A stretch of 64,000 nucleotides of DNA, taken from positions 1 through 64,000 of the forward strand of contig JAGAPD010000023.1 of the NCBI GenBank assembly GCA_017623435.1, written 5' to 3'. A program made the position numbers and the translations under genes. The stretch is from Clostridia bacterium (lineage in GTDB: Bacteria; Bacillota; Clostridia; Christensenellales; Pumilibacteraceae). Numbering within the stretch: position 1 is the first letter of the stretch; every line of letters starts with the position of its first letter. Of the stretch, positions 1-7,833 are shown in pieces. The notes under the pieces are model-generated. The model searched no databases. It had not been told where the DNA came from and worked only from the letters and a program-made list of their open reading frames with translations.

Positions 1-519
1 AGTGTGTGTTATGGTAATTCTATTGGCCAAATGATAGAAAACGATATTAATTATTATTTAAAAGATTTAGCTCAAAAGAAAAATTTTGCATATTCATCTA
101 TTGGGGAAATTTACAAGGCTTTTCCTGAGGAATCTCAAACTAAAATTGATACTGTAATAGAAAAATTATTCGCATTTCAAAAGAATTGGCAGCAATATAG
201 AGCTCCTAAATGGTTAAACGTTGTTGATTCTTTACAAAAGTATGTTTGCAAGAAACATGGAAAAATTTCTGGAGATTATTCTTATGTAGCAGAGATGGTT
301 GAAAATAGTTTTATTCAGCCTTCATTAAGAATTTTATTAGAATATGGGATTCCGCAAAATGCAGTGGAGATTGTTCAGCGTGTTTTAGGAGGAGCGAAAT
401 TAAACTTGGAAACTCTTTCTGAAGATGACCTTTTCGAGTATATTAAAAATAACATTTCAGTATTTGAAAAGGTTTTAAAGAAATATGAGTTTGAAATATT
501 GCAAAGAACTATTTTATGA
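1..519 (+). CDS. C-terminal part of an unrecognised accessory protein
   Basis: An open frame runs in from the left edge and stops with TGA at 517-519, so only the last 172 or so residues are seen. The GTG at position 4 is probably internal, because no ribosome binding site can be judged. The visible part is a soluble, helical, lysine- and glutamate-rich protein without signal peptide or membrane segment, and I recognise no motif. Codons are much richer in A and T than in the genes from polA onward, which suggests transferred DNA. It could be the end of a helicase-like or defence protein, but that is only a guess from the helical style. Its neighbour on the right is a repeat-rich noncoding stretch ending at a tRNA gene. 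Confidence 0.6.
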   Translation, partial: SVCYGNSIGQMIENDINYYLKDLAQKKNFAYSSIGEIYKAFPEESQTKIDTVIEKLFAFQKNWQQYRAPKWLNVVDSLQKYVCKKHGKISGDYSYVAEMVENSFIQPSLRILLEYGIPQNAVEIVQRVLGGAKLNLETLSEDDLFEYIKNNISVFEKVLKKYEFEILQRTIL

Positions 520-1014
520 TATTAATCTTGTAATACTATTGACTCTACCAATTACTTGTTCAATTAAAAAATGGAAGAGAGGGCGGTTTAATACGAGATT
601 GATTCTCAACGAGAGTGAAAAAAATGTGTATTTTTAAAAAATCGCGTTAGAATTGAGATAGAATAGACATATTACGAATTTTATTTCACGTTACAAAAAT
701 CTCGTGTAAAGACGAAAAATATGCTTTGATAAAATGAATAATATATTCGCAAAATCTAATAGAAAATTAAGCGTTGATTCTATGGCTTACCTCCTAAGTA
801 ATAAAGTAATGATTTAATCTCATTGAAAGTAGATTGCTTGTCGTCCTGTACTCGCGTTCGTAATTTACGATTGCTTGGCAAGTGGGGACTACCGTACGTA
901 AACCGTAAGCACATAAAGTTTATAGTACAGCCTTGTGGCGTGCAACTGACGATTATGTTATAACAAATAGTATTACAAATAAAGAAAAAATACGAAACAG
1001 GCTATGTCTGCGCC
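520..1014. other. Noncoding AT-rich stretch
   Basis: I see no credible gene here. The first 300 bases are AT-rich like the gene before them. From about 840 a degenerate copy of the following 101-bp repeat begins (it shares TGTACTCGCG and GGGGACT blocks), interrupted by AT-rich sequence at 910-1000. Confidence 0.5.
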
Positions 1015-1300
1015 GTGTACTCGCGTACGCTCGTGTAACTGCTAACGCAGTTATAGCGGGGACTGCCGTCCCCTTATCGTAAGCACAAAAACAACTCCGT
1101 TGTTTATGGTGCGCTGTGTACTCGCGTACGCTCGTGTAACTGCTAACGCAGTTATAGCGGAAACCGCCGTCCCCTTACCGTAAGTACAAAAACAACTCCG
1201 TTGTTTATGGTGCGCCTTGTACTCGCATTCGCTCGTGGCGTTCGCAATCTACGATTACTCGGCTAGCGGGGACTGCCGTCCCCTTACCGTAAGCACAAAA
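1015..1300. repeat. 101-bp tandem repeats with three hairpins per unit
   Basis: Near-identical units start at about 1015 and 1116, and a degenerate third starts at about 1217, each 101 bp apart. Each full unit contains three short inverted repeats: TAACTGC/GCAGTTA (1036-1053), GGGGAC/GTCCCC (about 1058-1073) and AAACAAC/GTTGTTT (about 1089-1105). Nothing in them looks coding. They lie between an AT-rich accessory gene and a tRNA gene, a common place for integration and rearrangement. Confidence 0.75.
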
Positions 1301-1333
1301 AAATATCCATACCCTGTTGGGTATGGATATTTT
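1301..1333 (-). terminator. Terminator of tRNA-Leu
   Basis: Perfect inverted repeat AAATATCCATACCC / GGGTATGGATATTT with a TGTT loop. Read on the minus strand it lies directly after the tRNA CCA end and is followed by a T run, as expected of a Rho-independent terminator. Confidence 0.85.
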
Positions 1334-1420
1334 TGGTGCCGCCGGTCGGGGTCGAACCGACACGGTATCACTACCGCGGGATTTTGAGTCCCGTGCGTCT
1401 GCCAATTTCACCACGGCGGC
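1334..1420 (-). tRNA. tRNA-Leu (anticodon CAA)
   Basis: On the minus strand the sequence folds as a class II tRNA. The acceptor stem is GCCGCCG/CGGCGGC with discriminator A and an encoded CCA (1334-1336). The anticodon stem CGGGA/TCCCG encloses the loop CTCAAAA, so the anticodon is CAA, reading leucine codon TTG. A long variable arm (about CGGTAGTGATACCG) and a TTCGACC T-loop confirm leucine. An apparent reading frame across it is spurious. Confidence 0.95.
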
Positions 1421-1601
1421 AAATGGATTGAACGTAACGCACTCATTAAGCGTTTGCTAGTCAAGCTTACGGGCGAGCATTACGATAAAAAGTGTGACGA
1501 CTTAAGTTAGTCGCAAACGCAAGAAAGACACGCAAAAAGGCGCTCAAACTTGCCTTGCCGTAATATAATAACATATTCCGAGCGATTTGGCAAGCAAATG
1601 A

Positions 1602-1630
1602 TTGATAATTTTTTTAAAAGGTTGTATAAT
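1602..1630 (+). promoter_or_regulatory. Sigma-A promoter of polA
   Basis: TTGATA (1602-1607), a 17-bp spacer and TATAAT (1625-1630). Transcription would start near 1637, just before the AAGGAG ribosome binding site at 1646-1651. Confidence 0.8.
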
Positions 1631-1662
1631 AAAAGAGAAAAAAGCAAGGAGAACGCGGAATA

Positions 1663-4197
1663 ATGGATAATTTATTGTTAATAGACGGCAATAGCTTGAT
1701 AAACCGAGCGTTTTACGCTCTACCGCCGCTAAATAACGCTAAGGGACAGCCCACGCAAGCGGTGTACGGCTTTACGACAATGCTACTGAAAGCGATAGCG
1801 GAGTACAGCCCCAAGTATATTGCGGTAGCGTTCGACTTGCCTGCGCCCACTTACCGCCACAAAATGTACGACGGATATAAAGCAACGCGCAAAAAAATGC
1901 CGGACGAGCTTGCCGTTCAGCTTCCTATTTTGAAAGAGCAACTAAGGCTGATGAACGTCAGTATCGTTGAGAAGGAAGGATACGAGGCGGACGATATTAT
2001 CGGCACGCTCGCTAAAGACGATAGCGTAATGACCTATATCATCACGGGCGATAGGGACAGCTTTCAGCTCATCAGCGAAACGACGCGCGTCGTGTTCACA
2101 AAGCGTGGAATTACGGATACGATCGTCCTTGACGAGCAAAAATTGATGGAAAATTTCTCGCTCACGCCCAGCGGAGTTATTGAGTATAAAGCGCTTGCAG
2201 GCGACGGTAGCGACAACATCCCCGGCATTCCCGGAGTAGGCGAAAAAACGGCGCTCTCACTTTTGGAAAAATACAAAACGGTGGGGAACGTATATGCCCA
2301 TTTGGATGATTTCACGGGAAAAACGCGTGAAAAAATCGAGAACGGAAAAGAGAGCGCAATGCTTTCACGCGAGCTTGCAACCATAAATTGTAACGTTCCG
2401 CTTGACGTAAAAACGAGCGATTTTACCTTTGATTATCCTTTTTCTATGGCAGTAAAAGCCTTCTTTGCAGAAAACGCTTTTCGCTCGCTCGTAAAGCGTG
2501 ACGACATCTTCGTCGAAGGTGGGGAAGAGAGCTTGCCTACGGCAAGAGAGGATATCGTAGAAGTTAAACTAACCACTCCGGAGGAAGTTAAAAAAGCGCT
2601 TGACGGGGCAAAAACACTTTGCTACGTTGAGGGCGAGGATATTCGATTTGCTATTGACGGCAAAACGGAATATATCGTTCCGCTTGCTCAGACTTTGCTT
2701 GACGACGGAATGAATTACACGACGGCGCTTCGCTGTTTCGTGCCCGTTTTTGAAGATGAAAACGTTAGAAAAATCGTGTACGACGGCAAGAAAGTAAAGC
2801 GCGAGCTGGATAAAAAAGGGATTTCTTTCGTTTGCTACGACGACGTACGCCTTATGCAGCACCTCGCCGATATGCGAATCACTAGCGTAAACGCGAAAGA
2901 GCTAGTTGAATCTACCGGTGGTGACGTCCGCTTCGTGTGCGCGTGCATTTTCGATCTGTATCAAAAACTGATAGACGACTTAAAACAAAAGGGTGTGTAT
3001 TCGCTTTACGTTGACGTTGAACTTCCGCTCGAAAACGTACTTTACGAAATGGAAAAGCGTGGAGTGAAAGTGGACGTGAAGCTTCTTGACGAGCTGGGCG
3101 AAGAATTTACGCAGTCGGGAAGAAGGATTGAAGAGCAAATCCACGCTCTTGCTGGTAAAAAATTCAACGTAAATTCGCCCAAACAGCTTGCTGAAGTACT
3201 GTTCGAGGACCTTGCGATTCCTTACCCCAAAAAGAGTAGTAAGCACTCCACTAACGCCGAAATTTTGGATATGATTGCGGACAAGCACGAGATCGTTCCG
3301 CTCGTGTCGCAGTACCGATTTATAACGAAACTGAACAGTACGTATATCGAGGGTTTGAAAAAATTGCTCGAAGGCGACGTCATTCACACCGAGTATAATC
3401 AGATGCTGACTTCCACGGGAAGATTATCTAGCTCCGAGCCTAATCTTCAAAATATTCCCGTGCGCGAAGAAGAGGGGAAGCGTTTGCGCGGACTGTTCGT
3501 AGCACGCGAAGGTCACACGCTCGTTTCCGCTGACTATTCGCAGATCGAGCTTCGACTTTTGGCGCACCTTTCGGGCGACGAGAAGATGGTCGAGCAGTAC
3601 AAAAGTGGAGCGGATATCCACACGCGTACGGCGTCCGAGGTTTTTGGCGTGCCGGCAAGCGAAGTGACTGAAAAGATGCGCCGTGAGGCTAAAACGGTCA
3701 ACTTCGGCATTATCTACGGAATGAGCGACTACGGTCTTTCGCAAAGCTTAAAATGCTCGGTTGCGACGGCTAAAAAGTATATGCAAGTGTACTTCGAGCG
3801 TTTTTCGGCAATCAAGCCGTACTTTGAGGGCGTAATCGAGAGCGCGAAAGAGTGCGGATACACTAAGACGATTTTGGGTAGAATGCGCTATATTCCCGAG
3901 CTTGCCTCGTCTAACTTTATGACGCGACAGTTTGGCGAGCGCGCGGCAATGAATATGCCCTTGCAGGGCAGCGCCGCGGATATAATAAAGCTCGCGATGG
4001 TGTCCGTTTTTGATAAATTAAAGGATATGAAATCCAAACTCATCCTCCAAATCCACGACGAACTCATTATCGAGGCGGCGGACGACGAGGTTGAGGAGGT
4101 AAAAAAACTTTTGAAAGAGTGTATGGAAAGTGCAATCGAGCTGAAAATTCCGCTCACGGTAGACGTTGCGAGCGGAAAAAGCTGGCTTGATTGTTAG
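1663..4197 (+). CDS. polA: DNA polymerase I
   Basis: Family A polymerase of 844 residues for Okazaki fragment processing and repair. Residues 1-290 form the 5'-3' exonuclease: IDGNSL at the start, EADD near 108, GDRDSFQL near 127, and a helix-3-turn-helix GDGSDNIPG near 182. Polymerase motif A is D624-YSQIELRL, motif B runs from R673 through K677, F681 and Y685, and motif C is QIHDE (796-800). The middle domain (about 300-470) lacks the DxE signature, so proofreading is probably absent, as in many Bacillota Pol I. The start has AAGGAG 11 bp upstream and a strong promoter before it. The ribosome binding site of coaE overlaps the stop codon, so the two are co-transcribed. Confidence 0.98.
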   Translation: MDNLLLIDGNSLINRAFYALPPLNNAKGQPTQAVYGFTTMLLKAIAEYSPKYIAVAFDLPAPTYRHKMYDGYKATRKKMPDELAVQLPILKEQLRLMNVSIVEKEGYEADDIIGTLAKDDSVMTYIITGDRDSFQLISETTRVVFTKRGITDTIVLDEQKLMENFSLTPSGVIEYKALAGDGSDNIPGIPGVGEKTALSLLEKYKTVGNVYAHLDDFTGKTREKIENGKESAMLSRELATINCNVPLDVKTSDFTFDYPFSMAVKAFFAENAFRSLVKRDDIFVEGGEESLPTAREDIVEVKLTTPEEVKKALDGAKTLCYVEGEDIRFAIDGKTEYIVPLAQTLLDDGMNYTTALRCFVPVFEDENVRKIVYDGKKVKRELDKKGISFVCYDDVRLMQHLADMRITSVNAKELVESTGGDVRFVCACIFDLYQKLIDDLKQKGVYSLYVDVELPLENVLYEMEKRGVKVDVKLLDELGEEFTQSGRRIEEQIHALAGKKFNVNSPKQLAEVLFEDLAIPYPKKSSKHSTNAEILDMIADKHEIVPLVSQYRFITKLNSTYIEGLKKLLEGDVIHTEYNQMLTSTGRLSSSEPNLQNIPVREEEGKRLRGLFVAREGHTLVSADYSQIELRLLAHLSGDEKMVEQYKSGADIHTRTASEVFGVPASEVTEKMRREAKTVNFGIIYGMSDYGLSQSLKCSVATAKKYMQVYFERFSAIKPYFEGVIESAKECGYTKTILGRMRYIPELASSNFMTRQFGERAAMNMPLQGSAADIIKLAMVSVFDKLKDMKSKLILQIHDELIIEAADDEVEEVKKLLKECMESAIELKIPLTVDVASGKSWLDC

Positions 4198-4206
4198 GAG
4201 GATAGA

Positions 4207-4809
4207 ATGAAACCATTCGTAGTAGGGCTTACGGGCGGAATTGCGAGCGGAAAAAGTGCAGTAAGTAACCGCCTTGGCGAGCTTGGCTTTGAAATAGTGG
4301 ATACGGACGTTATCTCGCGTGAGGTGATTGCGCCCGGGACTCAGGGCGAAAAACTGCTTAAAACGATGTTTCCCTTCGCCTTCGTGGACGGTAAATTCGA
4401 CCGAAAAATTATGCGCGAGGCGACTTTTTCAGACGAAAATTTGCGAGAAAAACTCAATGCGATAACCCACCCACTCATTTTTAATGCTGTTAATAACAGG
4501 ATACAAAACAGTAGTGCGCCCATTATAATCTTGGTCGTACCGTTGATGTTTGAGACGGGTAGCGAAAAACAATGCGACTTCGTAGTGACTGTTTCGGCGG
4601 ATGAAAAAACGCGCATAAATCGCGTGATGGAGCGTAATAATAGTATTACGGAAGAAATCGCAAAGGCAATAATTGCGTCGCAGATGAGTGATAGCGAGCG
4701 TAACGCCCGCGCCGACAAAATCATCTATAACGACGGGACGAGAGGGGAACTTGATGCGCAAGTGGAAGAGCTTTATTACGAAATAAAACGAAGGGCGAGC
4801 GAAAATTAA
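4207..4809 (+). CDS. coaE: Dephospho-CoA kinase
   Basis: Phosphorylates dephospho-CoA on the ribose 3'-OH, the last step of coenzyme A synthesis, in the cytoplasm. The 200-residue protein has the usual length. The P-loop GGIASGKS is at residues 10-17, followed by the family-typical DTDVISREV segment. AGGAGG at 4196-4201 overlaps the polA stop and gives ideal spacing. The polA-coaE order is common in Clostridia and Bacilli. The downstream lytic transglycosylase frame is open across the coaE stop, pointing to translational coupling. Confidence 0.95.
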   Translation: MKPFVVGLTGGIASGKSAVSNRLGELGFEIVDTDVISREVIAPGTQGEKLLKTMFPFAFVDGKFDRKIMREATFSDENLREKLNAITHPLIFNAVNNRIQNSSAPIIILVVPLMFETGSEKQCDFVVTVSADEKTRINRVMERNNSITEEIAKAIIASQMSDSERNARADKIIYNDGTRGELDAQVEELYYEIKRRASEN

Positions 4810-4834
4810 ATTCGTCCGTATAGTTTGCTTTTGC

Positions 4835-5311
4835 GTGCTTATTTTTTCCGCTTTTGCGCTTTGCGTGCGCGATTATCTGTTTCCGTTAAAGTACGGTCAA
4901 GAGGTGCAAAAATACGCTAACGAGTATAGCGTTGATACGGCTTTACTGTGCGCCGTTATCAACTGCGAAAGTAGCTTTGACGCGCGCGCCGTGTCTAAAA
5001 AAGGCGCGGTAGGGCTTATGCAAATTATGCCCTCAACGGCAAAATGGTGCGCTCAAAAATTAGGAATAGAGTATAACGAAAACGACCTGTTTGATCCTGA
5101 ATATAATATTAAAATAGGCGCGTATTATCTGTCCTATTTACTGCAAAAATTTGGTAGCGAAAAGCTTGCCCTGTGCGCCTATAACGCAGGCGAGGGCAAC
5201 GTAATTAAGTGGCTTAACGAAAATAGAAAAGATATCCCTTTTAGCGAAACGAGGGGGTACGTACCCCGTGTTTTGTTCAATAAACGAGTATATTTTGGTA
5301 AATTTAGGTAA
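4835..5311 (+). CDS. Membrane-anchored lytic transglycosylase (Slt/MltE-like)
   Basis: Cleaves peptidoglycan glycan strands with formation of 1,6-anhydro ends. The SLT domain fills the protein: catalytic Glu in CESSF, then KGAVGLMQIMPSTA, and AYNAGEGNV near the end. An N-terminal hydrophobic helix should export or anchor it. The coordinate given uses the first standard start (GTG 4835), but no ribosome binding site precedes it and the helix would lack its positive charges. The frame is open back to 4787. An ATT at 4805, overlapping the coaE stop and 9 bp after AAGGG, would give MKFVRIV and a proper signal anchor. Near the 3' end lies a GGGGTACGTACCCC palindrome inside the frame (5254-5267). 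Confidence 0.88.
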   Translation: MLIFSAFALCVRDYLFPLKYGQEVQKYANEYSVDTALLCAVINCESSFDARAVSKKGAVGLMQIMPSTAKWCAQKLGIEYNENDLFDPEYNIKIGAYYLSYLLQKFGSEKLALCAYNAGEGNVIKWLNENRKDIPFSETRGYVPRVLFNKRVYFGKFR

Positions 5312-5318
5312 AGAAAAA

Positions 5319-5343
5319 CACCCCATATAGGGGTGATTTTTTT
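5319..5343. terminator. Terminator between convergent genes
   Basis: CACCCC/GGGGTG hairpin (5319-5335) followed by a T run on the plus strand; an A run lies on the other side, so it may also act on the minus strand. It ends the coaE transglycosylase unit and the WYL regulator. Confidence 0.7.
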
Positions 5344-6271
5344 AATCTTCTCCGGCGTTACGCAGGATACGCTTACACTCAACGAGTAATTCCTCGCGAA
5401 GAAATGCAGGCTCTAAAACTTTGATACTTGAACCAAAACTGAGTAGCTTATTTATCAGTATTCTACCGCTATAAAGAGTGGCGCGAGCGACGTATTTGTA
5501 GCCACGCTCAAAGATGGCGTCAAAGCCCAACCATTCCTCGATATCGCCCAAAATAGTAGAGGAAAATTCAATCTCAACGTCAATGGTTTCTAAATCGTCA
5601 AAGTGTCCTTCAAGATGCTCGTAAACGTTACATTCGCGCCTCTCAAAACTCTCGTCCGTCTCAATGATGGACGCGATACGCGCAAGCTTGAAAAGTCTGA
5701 AATCCTTGCGCGTGTGGCACCAACCAAAGGTGTACCAAACGCCCTCTTTAAGCACCCTGTAATAAGGATCAAAAAGACGGTGCGAATGTAATTCGTAGCG
5801 GTCAACGTACTTGATGCTGATGCTTTTTCTGCTGTCAATAGCGCGCTGAATGGTCTCCATCTTCGCGCGGTAAAGAGTGGGATTGCTCCACGGACCAGCG
5901 TCAATAATCAGCGAGTCCGTACCTAAAAGGTATTGTTCGTCCTTTTTGCGCTTATTTAGGTATTCAAGCTTGTCAAGAATAGACTTTGTAAGCTTGTCGT
6001 CAAACTTGGGCATAGAATTAAGACAAGTGCGTATGCGCGCAAGCTCGCCTTCCGTAAAGTAAGTTTTGTCAAACTGATACTCCGACGGAATAGAGTAACC
6101 GCCGTTTTTTCCGCGTATAGAGTAAATGGGCACGCCCGAGGCGCACAAAGCGTCAATATACCTTATTACCGTGCGCTCGCTCACCTCAAACTTTTCAGCG
6201 AGCTGTCGCTTGGTAACTTTCTTGTGGCTGAGCACCGTTATAAGAATTCCGAACATTACCGAACTGTTCAT
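5342..6271 (-). CDS. YafY-type transcriptional regulator (HTH + WYL domain)
   Basis: A 309-residue DNA-binding regulator. An N-terminal winged helix-turn-helix (about residues 8-60, with KVTKRQLAEKFEVSERTV) is followed by a WYL ligand-sensing domain (about 140-220, with the segment WYTFGWCHTRKDFRLFKL) and a C-terminal WCX-like region. The start ATG at 6269-6271 has GGGAGAAG just upstream; the frame stays open further 5' but that part covers the promoter. WYL regulators sense nucleic acid or small ligands in known cases; the ligand here is unknown. It is divergent to a 109-residue gene, and a TGACA/TGTCA inverted repeat over its own -35 box suggests autoregulation. Confidence 0.9.
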   Translation of the reverse strand: MNSSVMFGILITVLSHKKVTKRQLAEKFEVSERTVIRYIDALCASGVPIYSIRGKNGGYSIPSEYQFDKTYFTEGELARIRTCLNSMPKFDDKLTKSILDKLEYLNKRKKDEQYLLGTDSLIIDAGPWSNPTLYRAKMETIQRAIDSRKSISIKYVDRYELHSHRLFDPYYRVLKEGVWYTFGWCHTRKDFRLFKLARIASIIETDESFERRECNVYEHLEGHFDDLETIDVEIEFSSTILGDIEEWLGFDAIFERGYKYVARATLYSGRILINKLLSFGSSIKVLEPAFLREELLVECKRILRNAGED

Positions 6272-6308
6272 AATCTTCTCCCAAAAAAATTTTGAATTTT
6301 CTAAAAAT

Positions 6309-6337
6309 ATTATATAATAGTGACAGGGCGTTGTCAA
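6309..6337 (-). promoter_or_regulatory. Sigma-A promoter of the WYL regulator
   Basis: On the minus strand TTGACA (complement of 6332-6337), 17-bp spacer, TATAAT (complement of 6309-6314): a full consensus promoter. Confidence 0.8.
6321..6336. promoter_or_regulatory. Candidate operator in the divergent WYL region
   Basis: Inverted repeat TGACA-6-TGTCA. It overlaps the -35 box of the minus-strand promoter and lies 12 bp upstream of the plus-strand -10, so one bound protein could control both genes. The assignment to the WYL regulator is inference. Confidence 0.45.
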
Positions 6338-6345
6338 CTTATTTA

Positions 6346-6354
6346 TGCTATAAT
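6346..6354 (+). promoter_or_regulatory. Extended -10 promoter of the 109-residue gene
   Basis: TGCTATAAT forms an extended -10. No good -35 lies 17 bp upstream, which fits a promoter needing activation or relying on the extended element. Confidence 0.55.
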
Positions 6355-6382
6355 GTAGAAAAAATGAACGGAGGACAGCAAA

Positions 6383-6712
6383 ATGTTCGTATGTATCGAC
6401 CTTAAAAAGCAAGTTAAAGTAGGCGAGGTAATCGTAATCAAAGCGGATAACCGCGGAAATATCGGCGCGTTTTTGGTTTCGGGTGAAAAGGTAGGATATT
6501 TGTCTGACGAACAACCCGAAGGATGCGTAAGCTACTGGACGGTAATGCGCAATATTTTCAATAACAGAATTCTCTGTCAGGTCGCAATCAAGTGCGGTGA
6601 GGCGGCAATCCTCAACACCGAAAGCGACGTCCTTCGCTACGCTAAGCGTAACTATAAGCGCGTGGAAACGGAAGGATACGGAATGCTTATTCCCACGCTT
6701 GTAAACGCATAA
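6383..6712 (+). CDS. Small hypothetical protein divergent from WYL regulator
   Basis: A 109-residue soluble protein without signal peptide or membrane segment. GGAGG (6370-6374) gives an ideal start at 6383. The sequence alternates beta-like stretches (KVGEVIVIKADNRGNIGAF) and ends in a basic helix; the N-terminal half resembles a small beta-barrel in style, but I recognise no family. It is followed by a terminator at 6780-6805 and so is a single-gene unit. The shared divergent promoter with the WYL regulator suggests it is that protein's target. Confidence 0.8.
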   Translation: MFVCIDLKKQVKVGEVIVIKADNRGNIGAFLVSGEKVGYLSDEQPEGCVSYWTVMRNIFNNRILCQVAIKCGEAAILNTESDVLRYAKRNYKRVETEGYGMLIPTLVNA

Positions 6713-6779
6713 CTCGTCAACGTTCGTTTGCTCTAAATTGAGCAACGTTTGTTTCCTCACTCAATTTCCTTATGAAAAG

Positions 6780-6805
6780 GCGCGCTCGTTCTGGGCGTGC
6801 TTTTT
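6780..6805 (+). terminator. Terminator of the 109-residue gene
   Basis: GCGCGCTC (6780-6787) pairs with GGGCGTGC (6793-6800) with two wobble pairs, followed by five T. Confidence 0.7.
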
Positions 6806-6829
6806 CTATATAAAAAACAAAAACGACAG

Positions 6830-6850
6830 GGTACGTATCCTGCCGTTTTA
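6830..6850 (-). terminator. GGGTACGT-family terminator, minus strand
   Basis: Imperfect hairpin of the AACGACAGGGTACGT type, with A and T runs on both sides, directly after the end of the minus-strand gene at 6858. One of a recurring family in this window. Confidence 0.6.
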
Positions 6851-6857
6851 ATGATAA

Positions 6858-7448
6858 TTAACCTTTAATTTCGTTTGCTCTTGCAATTATTTCTTCTATG
6901 CGATTTTCCTCGGTATCGTTTTGTTTGGTTATGCTTTCTAATTCGCCGTTATGTTTTTCTTGGGCAGTATTATATTTATCAAGATCCTCTTGGAATTTAA
7001 TTTTGCTTTTTTTGTTCTTTGATAATTTTACGATAAGAAGTATAAGTCCGATAGGGGTGATTGGCGGAACTAAAAATACGATATTCCAAAAGCTTACCGG
7101 ACTATAATCTCCGTAATATACGAGATAACTTCCGTAACCACGGTCTTTTGTCCAATATTTCCATTCTGGCTTTTTTGGTAGCGATTCGTGCTGTTTGGTG
7201 TATAAAAGTGATTTCGTATGAGCATTCTTTTCTACGAGTTCGTCGTACTCCTTTTCTAAAGCGAGCAATTCGTCGTAGCTTTCAATTGCTTCGTCACGTT
7301 CAATAACGAGCTTAACGGTGTCTTCATACGTATTTATGCCGGTCATTTCGCGCAATTTTTCTTTTGAAATTATTTTCCAACCAAACAACTGGCATTTTGA
7401 AATAACGTCGTTTTTTTCTTCTGGATTAACTTTAATGATTTTCTGCAT
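6858..7448 (-). CDS. Coiled-coil membrane protein paired with XRE regulator
   Basis: A 196-residue protein of unknown family. The start ATG (7446-7448) lies 9 bp after AAGGAG; an ATG inside the ribosome binding site region is less likely. The N-terminal 90 residues are charged and helical, the centre (about 120-150, SFWNIVFLVPPITPIGLILLI) is a hydrophobic segment or hairpin, and the last 50 residues form a lysine- and glutamate-rich coiled coil. Its full-consensus promoter contains a palindrome that may bind the divergent XRE-type repressor. The pair resembles small phage- or stress-type modules, but no function can be assigned. Confidence 0.75.
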   Translation of the reverse strand: MQKIIKVNPEEKNDVISKCQLFGWKIISKEKLREMTGINTYEDTVKLVIERDEAIESYDELLALEKEYDELVEKNAHTKSLLYTKQHESLPKKPEWKYWTKDRGYGSYLVYYGDYSPVSFWNIVFLVPPITPIGLILLIVKLSKNKKSKIKFQEDLDKYNTAQEKHNGELESITKQNDTEENRIEEIIARANEIKG

Positions 7449-7491
7449 ATTTTCCATCTCCTTACATACTCCCAAGGGTCTATTTTTAAAT

Positions 7492-7520
7492 ATTATACTC
7501 CCTTAGTGCTAAAATGTCAA
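7492..7520 (-). promoter_or_regulatory. Sigma-A promoter with spacer palindrome
   Basis: Minus strand TTGACA (complement of 7515-7520), 17-bp spacer, TATAAT (complement of 7492-7497). The spacer contains TTAGTGCTAA (7503-7512), an almost perfect palindrome and candidate site for the adjacent XRE regulator. Confidence 0.75.
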
Positions 7521-7547
7521 GTAGATTACTAGAAAAAGGAAAGAAAA

Positions 7548-7760
7548 ATGGAAATAATAGTGGCGCAACGAATTCGCGAATTAATGAAAGAATATGGATT
7601 AAATCAAGTGCAATTAGCAAAAAAGATCGGTGTAAAGCAAAACACGATAAGTGCGTGGTTGCTTGCTAAGAAGGAGCCTTGTATTTATTCTATGTGGCTA
7701 TTAGCGGATTTTTTTGAAATTAGTATTGACTATTTGGTAGGGAGAAGTGACGATTATTAA
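7548..7760 (+). CDS. XRE-family helix-turn-helix regulator
   Basis: A 70-residue Cro/CI-type DNA-binding protein consisting only of the HTH_3 domain. The segment LNQVQLAKKIGVKQNTISAW is the recognition region and SIDYLVGRSDD is the typical domain end. AAAGGA lies 9 bp before the ATG. It is divergent from the coiled-coil membrane protein and likely controls that gene by binding in the shared 100-bp region. There is no sensor domain, so the signal must come from a partner or from concentration alone. Confidence 0.88.
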   Translation: MEIIVAQRIRELMKEYGLNQVQLAKKIGVKQNTISAWLLAKKEPCIYSMWLLADFFEISIDYLVGRSDDY

Positions 7761-7778
7761 TTGCTATTGTTAAAACAA

Positions 7779-7807
7779 AAACGACAGGGTGCGTACCTTG
7801 CCGTTTT
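7779..7807. terminator. Bidirectional GGGTACGT-family terminator
   Basis: AACGACAGGGTGCGTACCTTGCCGTT-type hairpin with A and T flanks, between the convergent XRE gene and dapB, so it can end both transcripts. Confidence 0.65.
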
Positions 7808-7833
7808 TGTTTATTTGTAGGAATAATTTTTAA

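Noticed and set aside
1205-1414. A minus-strand reading frame of 69 codons
   Set aside because: It reads through the tRNA-Leu gene and its terminator; the apparent protein is an artefact.
1663-4197. Proofreading defect in polA as a novelty
   Set aside because: Loss of the DxE motif in the 3'-5' exonuclease domain is common in Bacillota Pol I.
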